Source: CAIKBL01 sp050247235
GTDB taxonomy: Bacteria; Pseudomonadota; Gammaproteobacteria; Ga0077536
Length of the DNA: 64,000 nucleotides
Direction of reading: 5' to 3'
NCBI GenBank assembly: GCA_050247235.1
Contig: JBFWUN010000008.1
Location: 44,792-108,791, forward strand
Shown here: one piece after another, positions 38,227-48,581 of the stretch
How the letters are laid out: each line of letters starts with the position of its first letter
Numbering within the stretch: position 1 is the stretch's first letter
Position numbers and translations under genes: made by a program
The notes under the pieces: model-generated
Databases searched by the model: none
The model's input: the letters and a program-made list of their open reading frames with translations, nothing else
What the model was told of the DNA's origin: nothing

Positions 38227-39237
38227 TCAGAACGCGGACAGCAGCGCCCGCGCGCGCTCGAACATGCTGGACAGGCACAGCCCCATGTTCTCCCACAGCG
38301 GGTCGTGACGCTGCCCCTTCCGATGCAGCTTGACGTTCAGGCAGCCGATGCTCGCGAGGCGGTAGCCGGCGAACGCCTGGTACCACGGGATCTCCGGGTA
38401 GCGCTGGCCCATCCGCGCTTCGTAAATATCGCGGATCTCCGCGACGTCCGGCGGGTACACCGGGCGCCAGGCATCCACCCAGTTCTCCTGGTCCGCCACC
38501 ATCATCAGCCAGCCGATGTCGAGCAGCATGTCGCCGATGCCTGAAATCTCCCAGTCGATCACGCCGGTCAGGCGGCCGTCGGCATAGAGAATGTTTCCCG
38601 GCTGGTAATCGCCGTGGTAGAGCCCTACGGGGGTGGCCGACGGCATCGTCGCGAGCAGCCGCGACTCGACCGCTTCCGCCTGCGCGATCCAGCGCGGCTC
38701 CGGCGCGTGGTGGTAGATCTTGCGCCAGCGCGAGACCTGTTCAGGCAGGGGCTCCGGTGACTGCCATCCGGCGAGGCGGGTGCGCCAGTCGAACTGATGG
38801 AAATCCGTGAGTGCTTCCACCGCCTGGCGCCACAGCGGTTCGGCCGACTCGCGCGTGCGCGCGAAGCTCGGGTGCGGATCCCACACCAGGAATGTCCGCC
38901 CGGGCAGACGCTCCATCACGATGTAGGGCACGCCGAAGATCTCCTCCCCGTCGCTCGCGTACGGCACCCGCGGGACCGGCAACCCGGCCGCGTGCAGCGC
39001 GCGCATCAGCGGCGCCTGCCGGTAGACATCCGTGTTGCCGCGGCGCGCGACACCCTTCGGGGGGATCTTGAGCACGTACCCGGGACCGGGTTGCCCGGTC
39101 GCGCGCGAACGCGTGTTGAACAGGAACGTGAGCCCGGCGTGACCGTCGGAATCGGTGACCTCGGCAAGTTCCGCGTCCGGGCCGAGATGCGTGTGAACGA
39201 ACGTGCGGAGGTTGTCGGTGAGTTCTTCGGTGACCAT
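38227..39237 (-). CDS. phosphotransferase-family protein (APH-like kinase)
   Basis: A 336-residue protein-kinase-like phosphotransferase of the group often found beside acyl-CoA dehydrogenases (ACAD10 type). YVLKIPPKG contains the ATP-contacting Lys, YHGDYQPGNILY the catalytic loop and VIDWEISGIGDMLLDIGWLM the metal-binding Asp. The substrate is unknown. It may be linked with the PNPOx-like gene 56 bases upstream on the same strand. It is unrelated in detail to the APH-like gene at 2737. Confidence 0.85.
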   Translation of the reverse strand: MVTEELTDNLRTFVHTHLGPDAELAEVTDSDGHAGLTFLFNTRSRATGQPGPGYVLKIPPKGVARRGNTDVYRQAPLMRALHAAGLPVPRVPYASDGEEIFGVPYIVMERLPGRTFLVWDPHPSFARTRESAEPLWRQAVEALTDFHQFDWRTRLAGWQSPEPLPEQVSRWRKIYHHAPEPRWIAQAEAVESRLLATMPSATPVGLYHGDYQPGNILYADGRLTGVIDWEISGIGDMLLDIGWLMMVADQENWVDAWRPVYPPDVAEIRDIYEARMGQRYPEIPWYQAFAGYRLASIGCLNVKLHRKGQRHDPLWENMGLCLSSMFERARALLSAF

Positions 39238-39293
39238 CGGGATGACTTCGGGGAAGGCCCGGCGGCGCGCGTGGCGCACGCCGCCGGAACGGT

Positions 39294-39824
39294 TCAGGTC
39301 GGGGTGAAATTGCCGGGCGCCGCGCGGGCCGCCTTGGCGTCCTTCGTCCAGTAGCGCCGGGCCCAGATGCCCTGGTACTTCTCGTCGGCGAGCGGCATGC
39401 GCCAGGTTCTGACCTCGGCTTCGGCCAGGTCCACGGCGCACAGCGCGCGCGGCTGGTCATCGGTGACATCCACGTACTGGTTGGCGTCCTGCGCCGGCAG
39501 GTAGCGCTGCGCGATGCGCCGGTAGCGATCACGCCAGCGATCGTCCTGCCCGAGGTCGTGCACGATGTGCGCATGGCCCTGCACGATCACCTTGCGGTAC
39601 GGCAGGTCGATCTCGTCGATGCAAAGCGCGACCCGCGGGTCACGGCGGATGTTCGCGAGCCACTCCGAGTGCTGGCGCGGGGTGAACCAGATCCGGCCTT
39701 CGTCGAACAGGTACCAGATGGGACACACGGCCGGCCAGCCGTCGCTGTCGATCGTGGCGATGTCCATCAGCAGACCCGGTTCGTTAAGAAAACTCCGGCA
39801 TTCTTCGTCGGTCAGTTTGGGCAT
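39294..39824 (-). CDS. pyridoxamine 5'-phosphate oxidase-like flavin-binding protein
   Basis: A 176-residue split-barrel protein of the PNPOx-like family: LTDEECRSFLNEPGLLMDIATIDSDGWPAVCPIWYLFDEGRIWFTPRQHSEWLANIRRDPRVALCID. Many members bind FMN or F420 and reduce small molecules; F420 use is conceivable here given other F420-type genes in the window but is not shown. It is divergent from the MaoC-like pair (68 bases). Confidence 0.85.
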   Translation of the reverse strand: MPKLTDEECRSFLNEPGLLMDIATIDSDGWPAVCPIWYLFDEGRIWFTPRQHSEWLANIRRDPRVALCIDEIDLPYRKVIVQGHAHIVHDLGQDDRWRDRYRRIAQRYLPAQDANQYVDVTDDQPRALCAVDLAEAEVRTWRMPLADEKYQGIWARRYWTKDAKAARAAPGNFTPT

Positions 39825-39892
39825 GGCGGTTCCTCCGGGCGGGCGTGACTTGCCATAATACCGTCAATCAACCGTCGAACTGCAGGGCCCCC

Positions 39893-40336
39893 GTGATCGA
39901 TCGCCGCTTCATCGGATATACCTCGCCCCCGGTCACGCTCGAAGTCGAAAAGGGCCGCCTGCGCCAGTTCGCGCTCGCGACCGGCCAGGCGGCGCCGGAG
40001 TACGTGGACGAGGCCGCGGCGCGCGCAGCGGGTTACCCCTCGCTGCCGGTACCCCCCACGTTCCTGTTCTGCCTGGAGATGGATCGTCCCGACCCGTACG
40101 GCTGGTTCGACGAGGTCGGCATCCCGTTGCCGAAGGTCCTGCACGGTGAGCAGCACTTCACCTATCACACGATGGCGTTTGCCGGCGACCGCCTGACCTT
40201 CGAGTCGCGCATCGCGGACATCTACGACAAGAAGGGTGGCCTGCTCGAGTTCGTCGCGCAGGACAACCGCATCACGAACCAGTTCGGACAGCTCGTCGCG
40301 GAATTCCGCCGCACGCTCGTGATCCGGCACGGCTGA
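39893..40336 (+). CDS. MaoC-like dehydratase N-terminal domain protein (hydratase subunit)
   Basis: A 147-residue hot-dog fold protein of the FAS1/MaoC-like N-terminal type: DRRFIGYTSPPVTLEVEKGRLRQFALATG, VPPTFLFCLEMD and LHGEQHFTYHTMAFAGDRLTFESRI. It is the non-catalytic half of a heterodimeric enoyl-CoA hydratase; the catalytic half is the next gene 15 bases downstream. I chose the GTG at 39893 because the family begins there; an upstream GTG at 39845 would add 16 non-conserved residues. Confidence 0.85.
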   Translation: MIDRRFIGYTSPPVTLEVEKGRLRQFALATGQAAPEYVDEAAARAAGYPSLPVPPTFLFCLEMDRPDPYGWFDEVGIPLPKVLHGEQHFTYHTMAFAGDRLTFESRIADIYDKKGGLLEFVAQDNRITNQFGQLVAEFRRTLVIRHG

Positions 40337-40351
40337 ATCACAGGAGTGCGC

Positions 40352-40780
40352 ATGGCCCCGCCCCCGGAACCCGCCTACGACACGCTCGCGATCGGCGACG
40401 CGCTGCCGCCGCTGACGTTGCCACCCGTGACGCGCCAGGCGCTCGCCATCTACTGCGGCGCGTCGGGCGACCACAATCCCGTGCACGTCGACCTCGACTT
40501 TGCGCGCGCGGCGGGACTCGGTGACGTGATTGCGCACGGCATGCTGGTGATGGCGTACCTGGGCCGCCTGCTCACCGACTGGGTCCCGCAGGCAGCGATC
40601 CGCAGCTTCGACACCCGCTTCCTGGCGATGACCCGGGTGGGCGACGTGATCACCTGCGCGGGCCGGATCGTCGACAAAACCACGACGGACGGCGAGCGAC
40701 GGGTCCGCATCGCGGTGAACGCGGCCGATCAGCGCGGTGAGGTCAAGGCCCAGGGCGAAGCGGTCGTCGCGCTGCCGTGA
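40352..40780 (+). CDS. MaoC-like enoyl-CoA hydratase, catalytic subunit
   Basis: A 142-residue hot-dog fold hydratase with the hydratase-2 motif ASGDHNPVHVDLDFARAAG (catalytic Asp and His) followed by IAHGMLVMAYLGRLL. It pairs with the preceding non-catalytic subunit to hydrate an enoyl-CoA, probably in fatty, sterol or aromatic acyl-CoA breakdown. The ATG at 40352 has AGGAG five bases upstream. It is convergent with the M14 peptidase gene. Confidence 0.9.
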   Translation: MAPPPEPAYDTLAIGDALPPLTLPPVTRQALAIYCGASGDHNPVHVDLDFARAAGLGDVIAHGMLVMAYLGRLLTDWVPQAAIRSFDTRFLAMTRVGDVITCAGRIVDKTTTDGERRVRIAVNAADQRGEVKAQGEAVVALP

Positions 40781-40786
40781 GCCGCG

Positions 40787-42229
40787 TCAGTCCGCGCGGT
40801 GAACCCGCGCGACGAAGGCCGGCCGGCGCGGTTCGATCAGGCGCGCGAACGACGGGTAGCGGAACACGCTGCTCTGCGAGCGCGGTTCGAGCAGCAGCGG
40901 CAGCACGCGCCCGCTGCGCTGCGTGACGGGCACCCGCAACGCGCCAGGCGGCGGTGCGATCGCAGCGGCGTCGGTGTCCACCACCATGCACGCCGCCTCC
41001 GCGTCCGGGCCGCCCGCGAGCACGTCACGTTCCACGTGGCAGCGCGGCGGCGCGGAGAGTACTTCGAACGGGATCTGGTGCCGGCTCAGCAGGTTCGCGA
41101 ACACCGCGGTGTGCGCGATCACGAGGTACGCCGCCGGCAGCGCGACGTGATCGTGCTCCTGGACATGCCGGTGATCGGCGAACGCGATCGGCTCCACCAG
41201 GAAGGTGTCGCGACGGCGCAGGTCGATCGCGATGTGCGCCGACTGCGGGTTCTCCACGTACGAGGCGTTCAACGCGAGCGGCATGCGCGGCCGCAGCTGC
41301 TCGCGGTCCGCGACGACGCGTGCGATCTCCGCGTGCCGCGCGCGTACCACGTGCAGGAACGCCTGCAGGCAGCACCATTGCTTCTCACGCCGTTCGCCGA
41401 TGTTCCGATAGGTAGGGTAGTGTCCGGACTTGGGCTCCATCGGCGTTTCCAGCAGCACCGTGAGGGCCCCGCGGACGCCAGCCTTGTTGCGGAACTTGCG
41501 GAGCGTGGTCCCGCCGTGGGTGATGACCTGCCGCGTGGAGGTGATCTCGCGGATGTAGCGCTGCGCCTGCAACCCCCGCGCTGCCACCGTGTCGATCAGC
41601 GCCGGCAGCAGCTGCCGTTCGGCGTAATGCCGCAACGCAGGGGGGATCGCCGGGTTGTTCGCGATGTCGAACTGCGCTTCGAACGTCGTGAGATATCCTT
41701 CGCGGCCCAGCGAATTCCGCTTGAGGATGGCCGATTCGTGCGCATCCAGCACGACGTCCGGCTCGTACCTCAGCACCGCGGCGTCGAGCGCGCAGCTCTC
41801 GGGCTGTGACAGCAGCACGAAGTCGCGGTTGATGTTCACGTCGTTGCCGTTGCGGCTTGAATCACGCTCGCGACCGTCCGGGTTCGCGTTCGGCACGATC
41901 ACGAGTTCGAAATCGTCGAGCAGTCCCTGCAGGTCTCCGATCAGCACCGCACGCGCCAGCACGAGCAGCGCCTCGCAGCCGGCGGCCTCCGATGCGCCGT
42001 GCTGCGAGCCCACCAGCATCACCCGCAGCCGGCGCGTCGCCACCTGTCGGGCCGGGTTCTCGCAGACCAGCGCGAGGAGCGGCCGCCCCTGCGCCGAGCG
42101 CCCGATGACATCGAGGCGCGCGTAGGGTCCGGCCGCGGCGGTCAGCGCGCGCAGGTAGCCGTGGATGTCCTCGGAGCCCGAGTAGCGCTGGAAGTCGTAG
42201 TGCTCGAGCGGCGTCGCGAGCGGGTTCAC
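40787..42229 (-). CDS. M14-family zinc carboxypeptidase-like protein, cytoplasmic
   Basis: A 480-residue protein of the M14 fold. Zinc ligands are the His and Glu of VGSQHGASEAAG (near residue 74) and a later His in VLDAHESAIL; NPDGRERDSSRNGNDVNINRDF is the substrate-contact region. There is no signal peptide. It is a paralogue of the next gene upstream, with the same architecture and a C-terminal extension ending SSVFRYPSFARLIEP. Its start overlaps that gene's stop (ATGA). Being in an operon with benzoate-CoA ligase suggests a role with aromatic acyl-amino acids, but that is inference. Confidence 0.82.
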   Translation of the reverse strand: MNPLATPLEHYDFQRYSGSEDIHGYLRALTAAAGPYARLDVIGRSAQGRPLLALVCENPARQVATRRLRVMLVGSQHGASEAAGCEALLVLARAVLIGDLQGLLDDFELVIVPNANPDGRERDSSRNGNDVNINRDFVLLSQPESCALDAAVLRYEPDVVLDAHESAILKRNSLGREGYLTTFEAQFDIANNPAIPPALRHYAERQLLPALIDTVAARGLQAQRYIREITSTRQVITHGGTTLRKFRNKAGVRGALTVLLETPMEPKSGHYPTYRNIGERREKQWCCLQAFLHVVRARHAEIARVVADREQLRPRMPLALNASYVENPQSAHIAIDLRRRDTFLVEPIAFADHRHVQEHDHVALPAAYLVIAHTAVFANLLSRHQIPFEVLSAPPRCHVERDVLAGGPDAEAACMVVDTDAAAIAPPPGALRVPVTQRSGRVLPLLLEPRSQSSVFRYPSFARLIEPRRPAFVARVHRAD

Positions 42230-43740
42230 GGCCGTGCGCGAGTGGCGCCCTTGAACGTGCGGTACACGAAGAATTCCTCGTCGGGCTGTACCAGCGCAGC
42301 GAATTCCGGGTAACGGAACACGCTGCTGGTGGCGCGCGGATCGAGCAGCAGCGCCGCGAGCCGGCCGTTGGGCTGCGTGAGATCGATGAACAGTCCGCCG
42401 GGCTCGATGTCGATCTGCCGACGCGTCTCCGCGAGGAGTTTCACACGGTCGTAGATGTTCGCGCGTCCCTCGAAACGCGCGGCGACGACGTCCGCCGCCG
42501 TCGGCTGCGCGACGCTCCAGTAATGCACGTCGTGCCGCTCCAGCACCTCGCGCAACCGCTCCTGGTGTCGGGTCACCACGAGCATCGGCGGGTAGGGAAT
42601 CACGTCGGCATCGACCTGGCGGCGGTGATCGCGGAACTCGAGATCCTCGAGTTCACGGGTGTCCAGGCGACGCATGGGGATTTTCACGCGCGGGTGGTCC
42701 CGATCGAGTTCGTAGCCCGCGTACAGGGTCAGCGGTTCCTTGTGGCGCGCGGCGCGGGCCTGCGCGGTGCGCGCGCGGATCTCATCGCGCCGTGCGTGCA
42801 CCAGCGCCAGGAACGCGCGGATGCACACCAGCTGCCGTTCCACGCGCACCGCGATGTTGCGGTAGGTCGGCCAGTCATCCTCGCGCGAATCGAGCTTGGT
42901 CTCCACCAGCAGCGACAGCGCGCCGGTCAGGCCCGCCGTGTTGCGGAAGTTGCGCATGGTCAGCCCACCGTTCGTGATGGGCTGGCGGATGCTCGTGATC
43001 TCGCCGATGTAGCGGTGCGCCGGCAGGCCCGCAGCAGTCACGCGGGCGATCACCGCTGGCAGGAAGACCTGGCGGGCGTAGTCACGGATCGCGGCCGGCA
43101 CGGCCGGATTGTTGCTGATTTCGAACTGTGCGTTGAAATCGGTCAGGTAGCCGTCACGCGCGAGCGTTTTGCGCTTGAGGACCGCCGATTCGTGCGAATC
43201 GAGCAGGGCGTCGGGCGCGAACCGGGAGAGCGCCTCCTTCAGGAGCCGCGTCTCCGGCTGCGTCACGAGCACGAAATCGGTGTTGATGTTCACGCCGCCC
43301 GCGTTCGCGCGGCGGCCGAGATCGCGGCCGTCGGGGTTCGCATCGGGCAGCAGCAGGACGTCCAGGTCCGCGAGCAGCGGACGCAGGTCGCCGCCGGCGA
43401 GTTCGCGCGCGATCACCATCAGCGCCTCGCCGCCGGCGGGCTCGGCCGCGCCGTGCTGCGATCCGATCACCATCACCTGCAGGCGGGGCGCCGCCTCGGC
43501 TGCGCGCGGCTCGGCGAAGCGCATCACCGCGACCGGCCGCCCCTGCGCGCTGTCCCCGAGCGACTCGATCCGCACGAGATCCGGAAAGCGCGCCGCCAGC
43601 GAATGCATGTAGGCACCCAGTTCGTCCGCGCGGCTGATCCGCGCGTACCCCGAGGCTTCCAGCGGCGTCGGCAGCGGTGCCGCGAGCGCACATGCACTCC
43701 ACAGGAGGAGCCCGCAGAGGCCGACGCGGACCGGCCTCAT
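42226..43740 (-). CDS. M14-family zinc carboxypeptidase-like protein, exported
   Basis: A 504-residue M14 peptidase with an N-terminal signal peptide (VRVGLCGLLLWSACALAAPL; the Cys before the Ala pair could also be a lipobox). Zinc-site motifs: VIGSQHGAAEPAGGEA, LPDANPDGRD, and LLDSHESAVL. The overall layout matches the cytoplasmic paralogue downstream, including the C-terminal SSVFRYPEFAALVQP, so the pair arose by duplication. The ATG at 43740 overlaps the stop of the ligase gene. Substrate unknown; one enzyme would act in the periplasm and the other in the cytoplasm. Confidence 0.85.
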   Translation of the reverse strand: MRPVRVGLCGLLLWSACALAAPLPTPLEASGYARISRADELGAYMHSLAARFPDLVRIESLGDSAQGRPVAVMRFAEPRAAEAAPRLQVMVIGSQHGAAEPAGGEALMVIARELAGGDLRPLLADLDVLLLPDANPDGRDLGRRANAGGVNINTDFVLVTQPETRLLKEALSRFAPDALLDSHESAVLKRKTLARDGYLTDFNAQFEISNNPAVPAAIRDYARQVFLPAVIARVTAAGLPAHRYIGEITSIRQPITNGGLTMRNFRNTAGLTGALSLLVETKLDSREDDWPTYRNIAVRVERQLVCIRAFLALVHARRDEIRARTAQARAARHKEPLTLYAGYELDRDHPRVKIPMRRLDTRELEDLEFRDHRRQVDADVIPYPPMLVVTRHQERLREVLERHDVHYWSVAQPTAADVVAARFEGRANIYDRVKLLAETRRQIDIEPGGLFIDLTQPNGRLAALLLDPRATSSVFRYPEFAALVQPDEEFFVYRTFKGATRARP

Positions 43741-45329
43741 CGGGAGGGTTCCCGGCGCAGCCTGAAGCGCTGGATCTTGCCGGTGGCGGTCTTCGGAAGT
43801 TCGTCGACGAACTCGATCCACCGCGGGTACTTGTGCGGGGCGAGTCGCGTCTTCACGTGTGCCTTGAGCTCCGCTTCCAGCGCGGCGGAGCCGGCGATGC
43901 CGGCGCGGAGCACGATCACGGCGCGCGGCTTGACGAGCCCCTCGTCATCCACCTGGCCGACAACCGCGGCTTCCAGCACGGAGGGATGCGTCATCAGCGC
44001 CCCTTCGACTTCGAACGGGGAGACGTACTGCCCGCTGACCTTGAGCATGTCGTCCGAGCGCCCGCCGTACACGTAGTAGCCCTCGGCATCGACCCGGTAC
44101 TTGTCGCCCGCACGAGTCCACGGTCCCTGGAACGTCGCGAGCGACTGCGCGCGGTTGTTCCAGTACATCAGCGCCGCGCTCGGTCCGCGGATCTGCAGTT
44201 CGCCCAGCGTGCCGGGCGGCACTTCGTGCCCCTGCTCGTCGCACAGGCGGACGTCATAGCCGGGCACGGGTTTGCCGGTGGTGCCGTAGCGCACCTCGCC
44301 CGGACGGTTGGAGAGAAAGATGTGCAGCATCTCCGTGGACCCGATGCCGTCCAGGATCTCCACGCCGAAGTGCCGCGTGAAACGCTCGCCGATGTCCGCC
44401 GGCAGCGCTTCGCCGGCCGACGTGCAGCGGCGCAGGCGCACCGCGTCACGGGCCGGCAGCGCCGGGCTCGCGAGCAGCGCGGCGTACAGGGTGGGGACCC
44501 CGTAGAAGATCGTGGGCTGATGCGTCAGCCATCGCCTGAACACCGACTCCGGGGTCGGCCGTTCGGCCATCAGGATCGCGGTGGCGCCCACGGCCAGTGG
44601 AAACGTCAGGCTGTTGCCGAGGCCGTAGGCGAAGAACAGCTTCGCGGCCGAGAACACCACGTCGTCCTCGCCGAGGCCGAGGATCGGGCGGGCGTACAGC
44701 TCGGCGGTGTGCACCAGGCTGGAATGAATGTGCACCGTGCCCTTGGGCGCACCCGTCGAACCGGAGGAGTACAGCCAGAAGCACACGTCGTCCACGGTCG
44801 TGGCGGCGGGCGCGAGCTGCGCCGGGGCGGCGGCCATCAGCGCGGCGAGGTCGTGGGCACCGTCCGGGAGTGCCGTCGCGCCGCTGACGATCACATGCCG
44901 CAGGGCCGGCGCGTCGCGGAGGAGCGGCGCGAAGATCGGCACCAGCGCCGCCGACAGTACCAGCGCGCGGGCCCGGCTGTCGGCGAGCATGTAGCGGTAA
45001 TCGTGCGCGGTCAGCAGCGTGTTGGTCGCAATCGGGACGAGCCCCGCCTTGATTGCACCAAGGAACACCGCCGGGAAATCGATCGAGTCGTGCAGCGCGA
45101 CCATCACCCGGTCCTCGGGCTGCAGGCCGAGACCGCGCAACGCATGGCCGGCACGGTTCACCCGCGCCGCGAGTTCACCGAACGTGCAGGTTCCGGCATC
45201 GTCGATGTACGCGATCTTGTCGGTGCGGCCGGCGGCGAGATTACGCTCGACGAGATCGTGGGCGGCGTTGTATTCGCGCGGCAGCACGACGCGCGGCGGC
45301 GAGACTTCGTGGTTGACGACGGCGTGCAT
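43737..45329 (-). CDS. benzoate--CoA ligase
   Basis: A 530-residue AMP-forming aromatic acyl-CoA ligase. Motifs: LYSSGSTGAPKGTVHIH near residue 183, IGSTEMLHIFLSNRPG around 320 (benzoate-CoA ligase family pattern), AGDKYRVDAEGYYVYGGRSDDMLKVSGQYVSP near 415, and the catalytic Lys in LPKTATGKIQRFRLR at the end. It makes benzoyl-CoA, the substrate of the Box pathway encoded on the other strand. It lies 90 bases downstream of the flavodoxin gene and is coupled to two M14 peptidase genes. Substrate could also be a substituted benzoate. Confidence 0.9.
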   Translation of the reverse strand: MHAVVNHEVSPPRVVLPREYNAAHDLVERNLAAGRTDKIAYIDDAGTCTFGELAARVNRAGHALRGLGLQPEDRVMVALHDSIDFPAVFLGAIKAGLVPIATNTLLTAHDYRYMLADSRARALVLSAALVPIFAPLLRDAPALRHVIVSGATALPDGAHDLAALMAAAPAQLAPAATTVDDVCFWLYSSGSTGAPKGTVHIHSSLVHTAELYARPILGLGEDDVVFSAAKLFFAYGLGNSLTFPLAVGATAILMAERPTPESVFRRWLTHQPTIFYGVPTLYAALLASPALPARDAVRLRRCTSAGEALPADIGERFTRHFGVEILDGIGSTEMLHIFLSNRPGEVRYGTTGKPVPGYDVRLCDEQGHEVPPGTLGELQIRGPSAALMYWNNRAQSLATFQGPWTRAGDKYRVDAEGYYVYGGRSDDMLKVSGQYVSPFEVEGALMTHPSVLEAAVVGQVDDEGLVKPRAVIVLRAGIAGSAALEAELKAHVKTRLAPHKYPRWIEFVDELPKTATGKIQRFRLRREPSR

Positions 45330-45419
45330 GGGGTGAGGAAACGCTCGGGACGGACCGCGGGATCGCGGCAGGCCCATAGTCTGCCGCAACTTGGGGCGGA
45401 TGTTGCGTCCGGCGGTCGT

Positions 45420-45890
45420 TCAGCCGGCGGCGACGGGCGCGAGATCGCGACACCACGGGCCGATCCAGCCTGCGGCCGCCTCTTCCGGCATCACCCCGGA
45501 TGACGCGTCGTGGTTCAGCACCTCGCCGATGCGGGTCGCCCCGAGCCGGGACAGGATCTGGTCGAAGCGGCGACCGGCGAAGCAGAAGGTCTGCGCATGC
45601 GACGAATCGCCCAGCGACACCAGCCCGTAGCGGACCCCCGCCAGGTCCGGCCGGTCTTTCACGAGCGACTCGTACAGCGACTTCGCATTGGCCGGGACGT
45701 CCCCGTAACCGTAGGTCGACACGCAGAGCAGGAAGACGCCGCCGCCGGCGAACACGGTCGCATCGAGACCGTCCATCGGCAGCACCTCGGCGTCGAACCC
45801 CGACTCCCGGAGATTGAACTGGGCTTCCTCGGCGACGTACTGGGCGTTGCCGGTGGTCGTCCCGACCAGGATGCGTATGGGGTCAGCCAT
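45420..45890 (-). CDS. flavodoxin-like FMN protein beside the box genes
   Basis: A 156-residue flavodoxin. The FMN phosphate loop is GTTTGNAQYVAEE (residues about 9-21), followed by VSTYGYGDVPANAKSL and LVSLGDSSHAQTFCFAGRRFDQ. It is a low-potential electron carrier of the MioC/flavodoxin type. It is divergent from boxR and under the same AT-rich control region, so it is probably induced with the pathway. No boxA reductase gene is seen in the window, so this protein is a candidate electron donor to BoxB. The ATG at 45890 follows GGAAT. Confidence 0.88.
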   Translation of the reverse strand: MADPIRILVGTTTGNAQYVAEEAQFNLRESGFDAEVLPMDGLDATVFAGGGVFLLCVSTYGYGDVPANAKSLYESLVKDRPDLAGVRYGLVSLGDSSHAQTFCFAGRRFDQILSRLGATRIGEVLNHDASSGVMPEEAAAGWIGPWCRDLAPVAAG

Positions 45891-45904
45891 CGGAATTCCA
45901 CGCC

Positions 45905-45965
45905 TTGCCGCTGAAAGTGACCTGCATTATATTTCATATCAATTTCTGACTGGCAATATATTTCA
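45905..45965. promoter_or_regulatory. divergent box promoter region with two BoxR-like operators
   Basis: An AT-rich island in GC-rich DNA. Two direct repeats, TGCA-TTATAT-TTCA (45923-45936) and GGCA-ATATAT-TTCA (45952-45965), lie 29 bases apart. Each is a near match to TGCA-N6-TGCA, the operator known for BzdR/BoxR-type regulators. For boxR, TTGCCG (45905-45910) and TATATT (45928-45933) are spaced 17 bases. On the minus strand TTGCCA (45956-45951) and a perfect TATAAT (45931-45926), 19 bases apart, could drive the flavodoxin operon. Both -10 boxes fall in operator 1 and the minus -35 in operator 2, so a bound repressor would block both directions. Confidence 0.7.
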
Positions 45966-46869
45966 TGTCCGAGGCCATTCCGATCCCGGTCGCCGAGCGC
46001 ACCCCCGACGCCGAGACCCTGCTGCTCGCACTTGGCGAACGCGTGCGCCGGGTCCGCACCCAGCGCGGCATGACCCGGCGTGCGCTCGCTGAACAGTCGC
46101 AGGTCTCGGAGCGCTACCTGGCCCAGCTCGAGGGCGGACAGGGCAATGCCTCGGTGCGCGTACTTCAGCGGATTGCCACCGCGCTCGGCAGCGCGCTGGC
46201 GGACCTCCTCGACACCGCGCCGTCCCGTCCCGTGGAGTACACCTTGCTGGTGGAGACCCTGAAGACCCTGCCGGCGCCGATGCTCGCGCGGCTGCGCCAG
46301 CAGGTCCTGCGCGATGTCGGCGCCGCACGTACTGCCGAGACGCCGCGCATCGCGCTGGTGGGCCTGCGGGGTGCCGGCAAGTCGACGCTCGGCGCGCGCC
46401 TCGCGGGGCATTTCGAGGTCCCGTTCATCGAGCTCGACCGCGAGATCGAACGACGCAGCGGCGCGCCACTCGAAGAACTGTTCCTGCTGTACGGCCAGGC
46501 GGCCTATCGTCGTCACGAACTGAAATGCCTGTCACAGGTGATCGACGAGTACCCCGCGTGCGTGGTCGCGACCGGCGGCAGCCTGGTGTCCGAGCCGGCC
46601 GCGTACGCGCTGCTGCTCTCCGCGTGCGTGACCGTGTGGCTGCGGGCAACCCCTGCTGAGCACATGGCGCGCGTGATCGCCCAGGGCGATCTGCGGCCGA
46701 TGGCAGGCAACGCGGAAGCGATGGCCGATCTCGAACGCATCCTCGCCGAACGTGCCCCGCTCTACGCGCGTGCCGACTGTGTCGTGGACACCTCCGGGCG
46801 CGACGAGGATGCGGCCTTCCATGCCCTGATCGACGCGCTCCACAGCGTGAGCGCACAGGAGAAGAACCG

Positions 46870-46873
<4 letters not shown>
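45965..46873 (+). CDS. boxR: BoxR-type regulator (HTH fused to shikimate-kinase-like domain)
   Basis: A 302-residue repressor of aerobic benzoate degradation. An N-terminal XRE-type helix-turn-helix (RVRRVRTQRGMTRRALAEQSQVSERYLAQLEGGQGN, about 20-60) is joined to a C-terminal shikimate-kinase-like domain with Walker A GLRGAGKSTLG (about 134-144) that in BoxR/BzdR senses benzoyl-CoA rather than phosphorylating shikimate. ELDREIERRSGAPLEELFLLYG is typical. The start codon lies within operator 2 and has no clear Shine-Dalgarno sequence. It overlaps boxC by four bases and is autoregulated if the operators are real. Confidence 0.93.
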
Positions 46874-48558
<1,685 letters not shown>

Positions 48559-48581
48559 CCCGCACCTCTCGGAGCCCCCCA

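Noticed and set aside
40787..43740. Two neighbouring M14 genes as a possible assembly duplication
   Set aside because: The proteins differ throughout (one has a signal peptide) and share only motifs and layout, so this is an old gene duplication.
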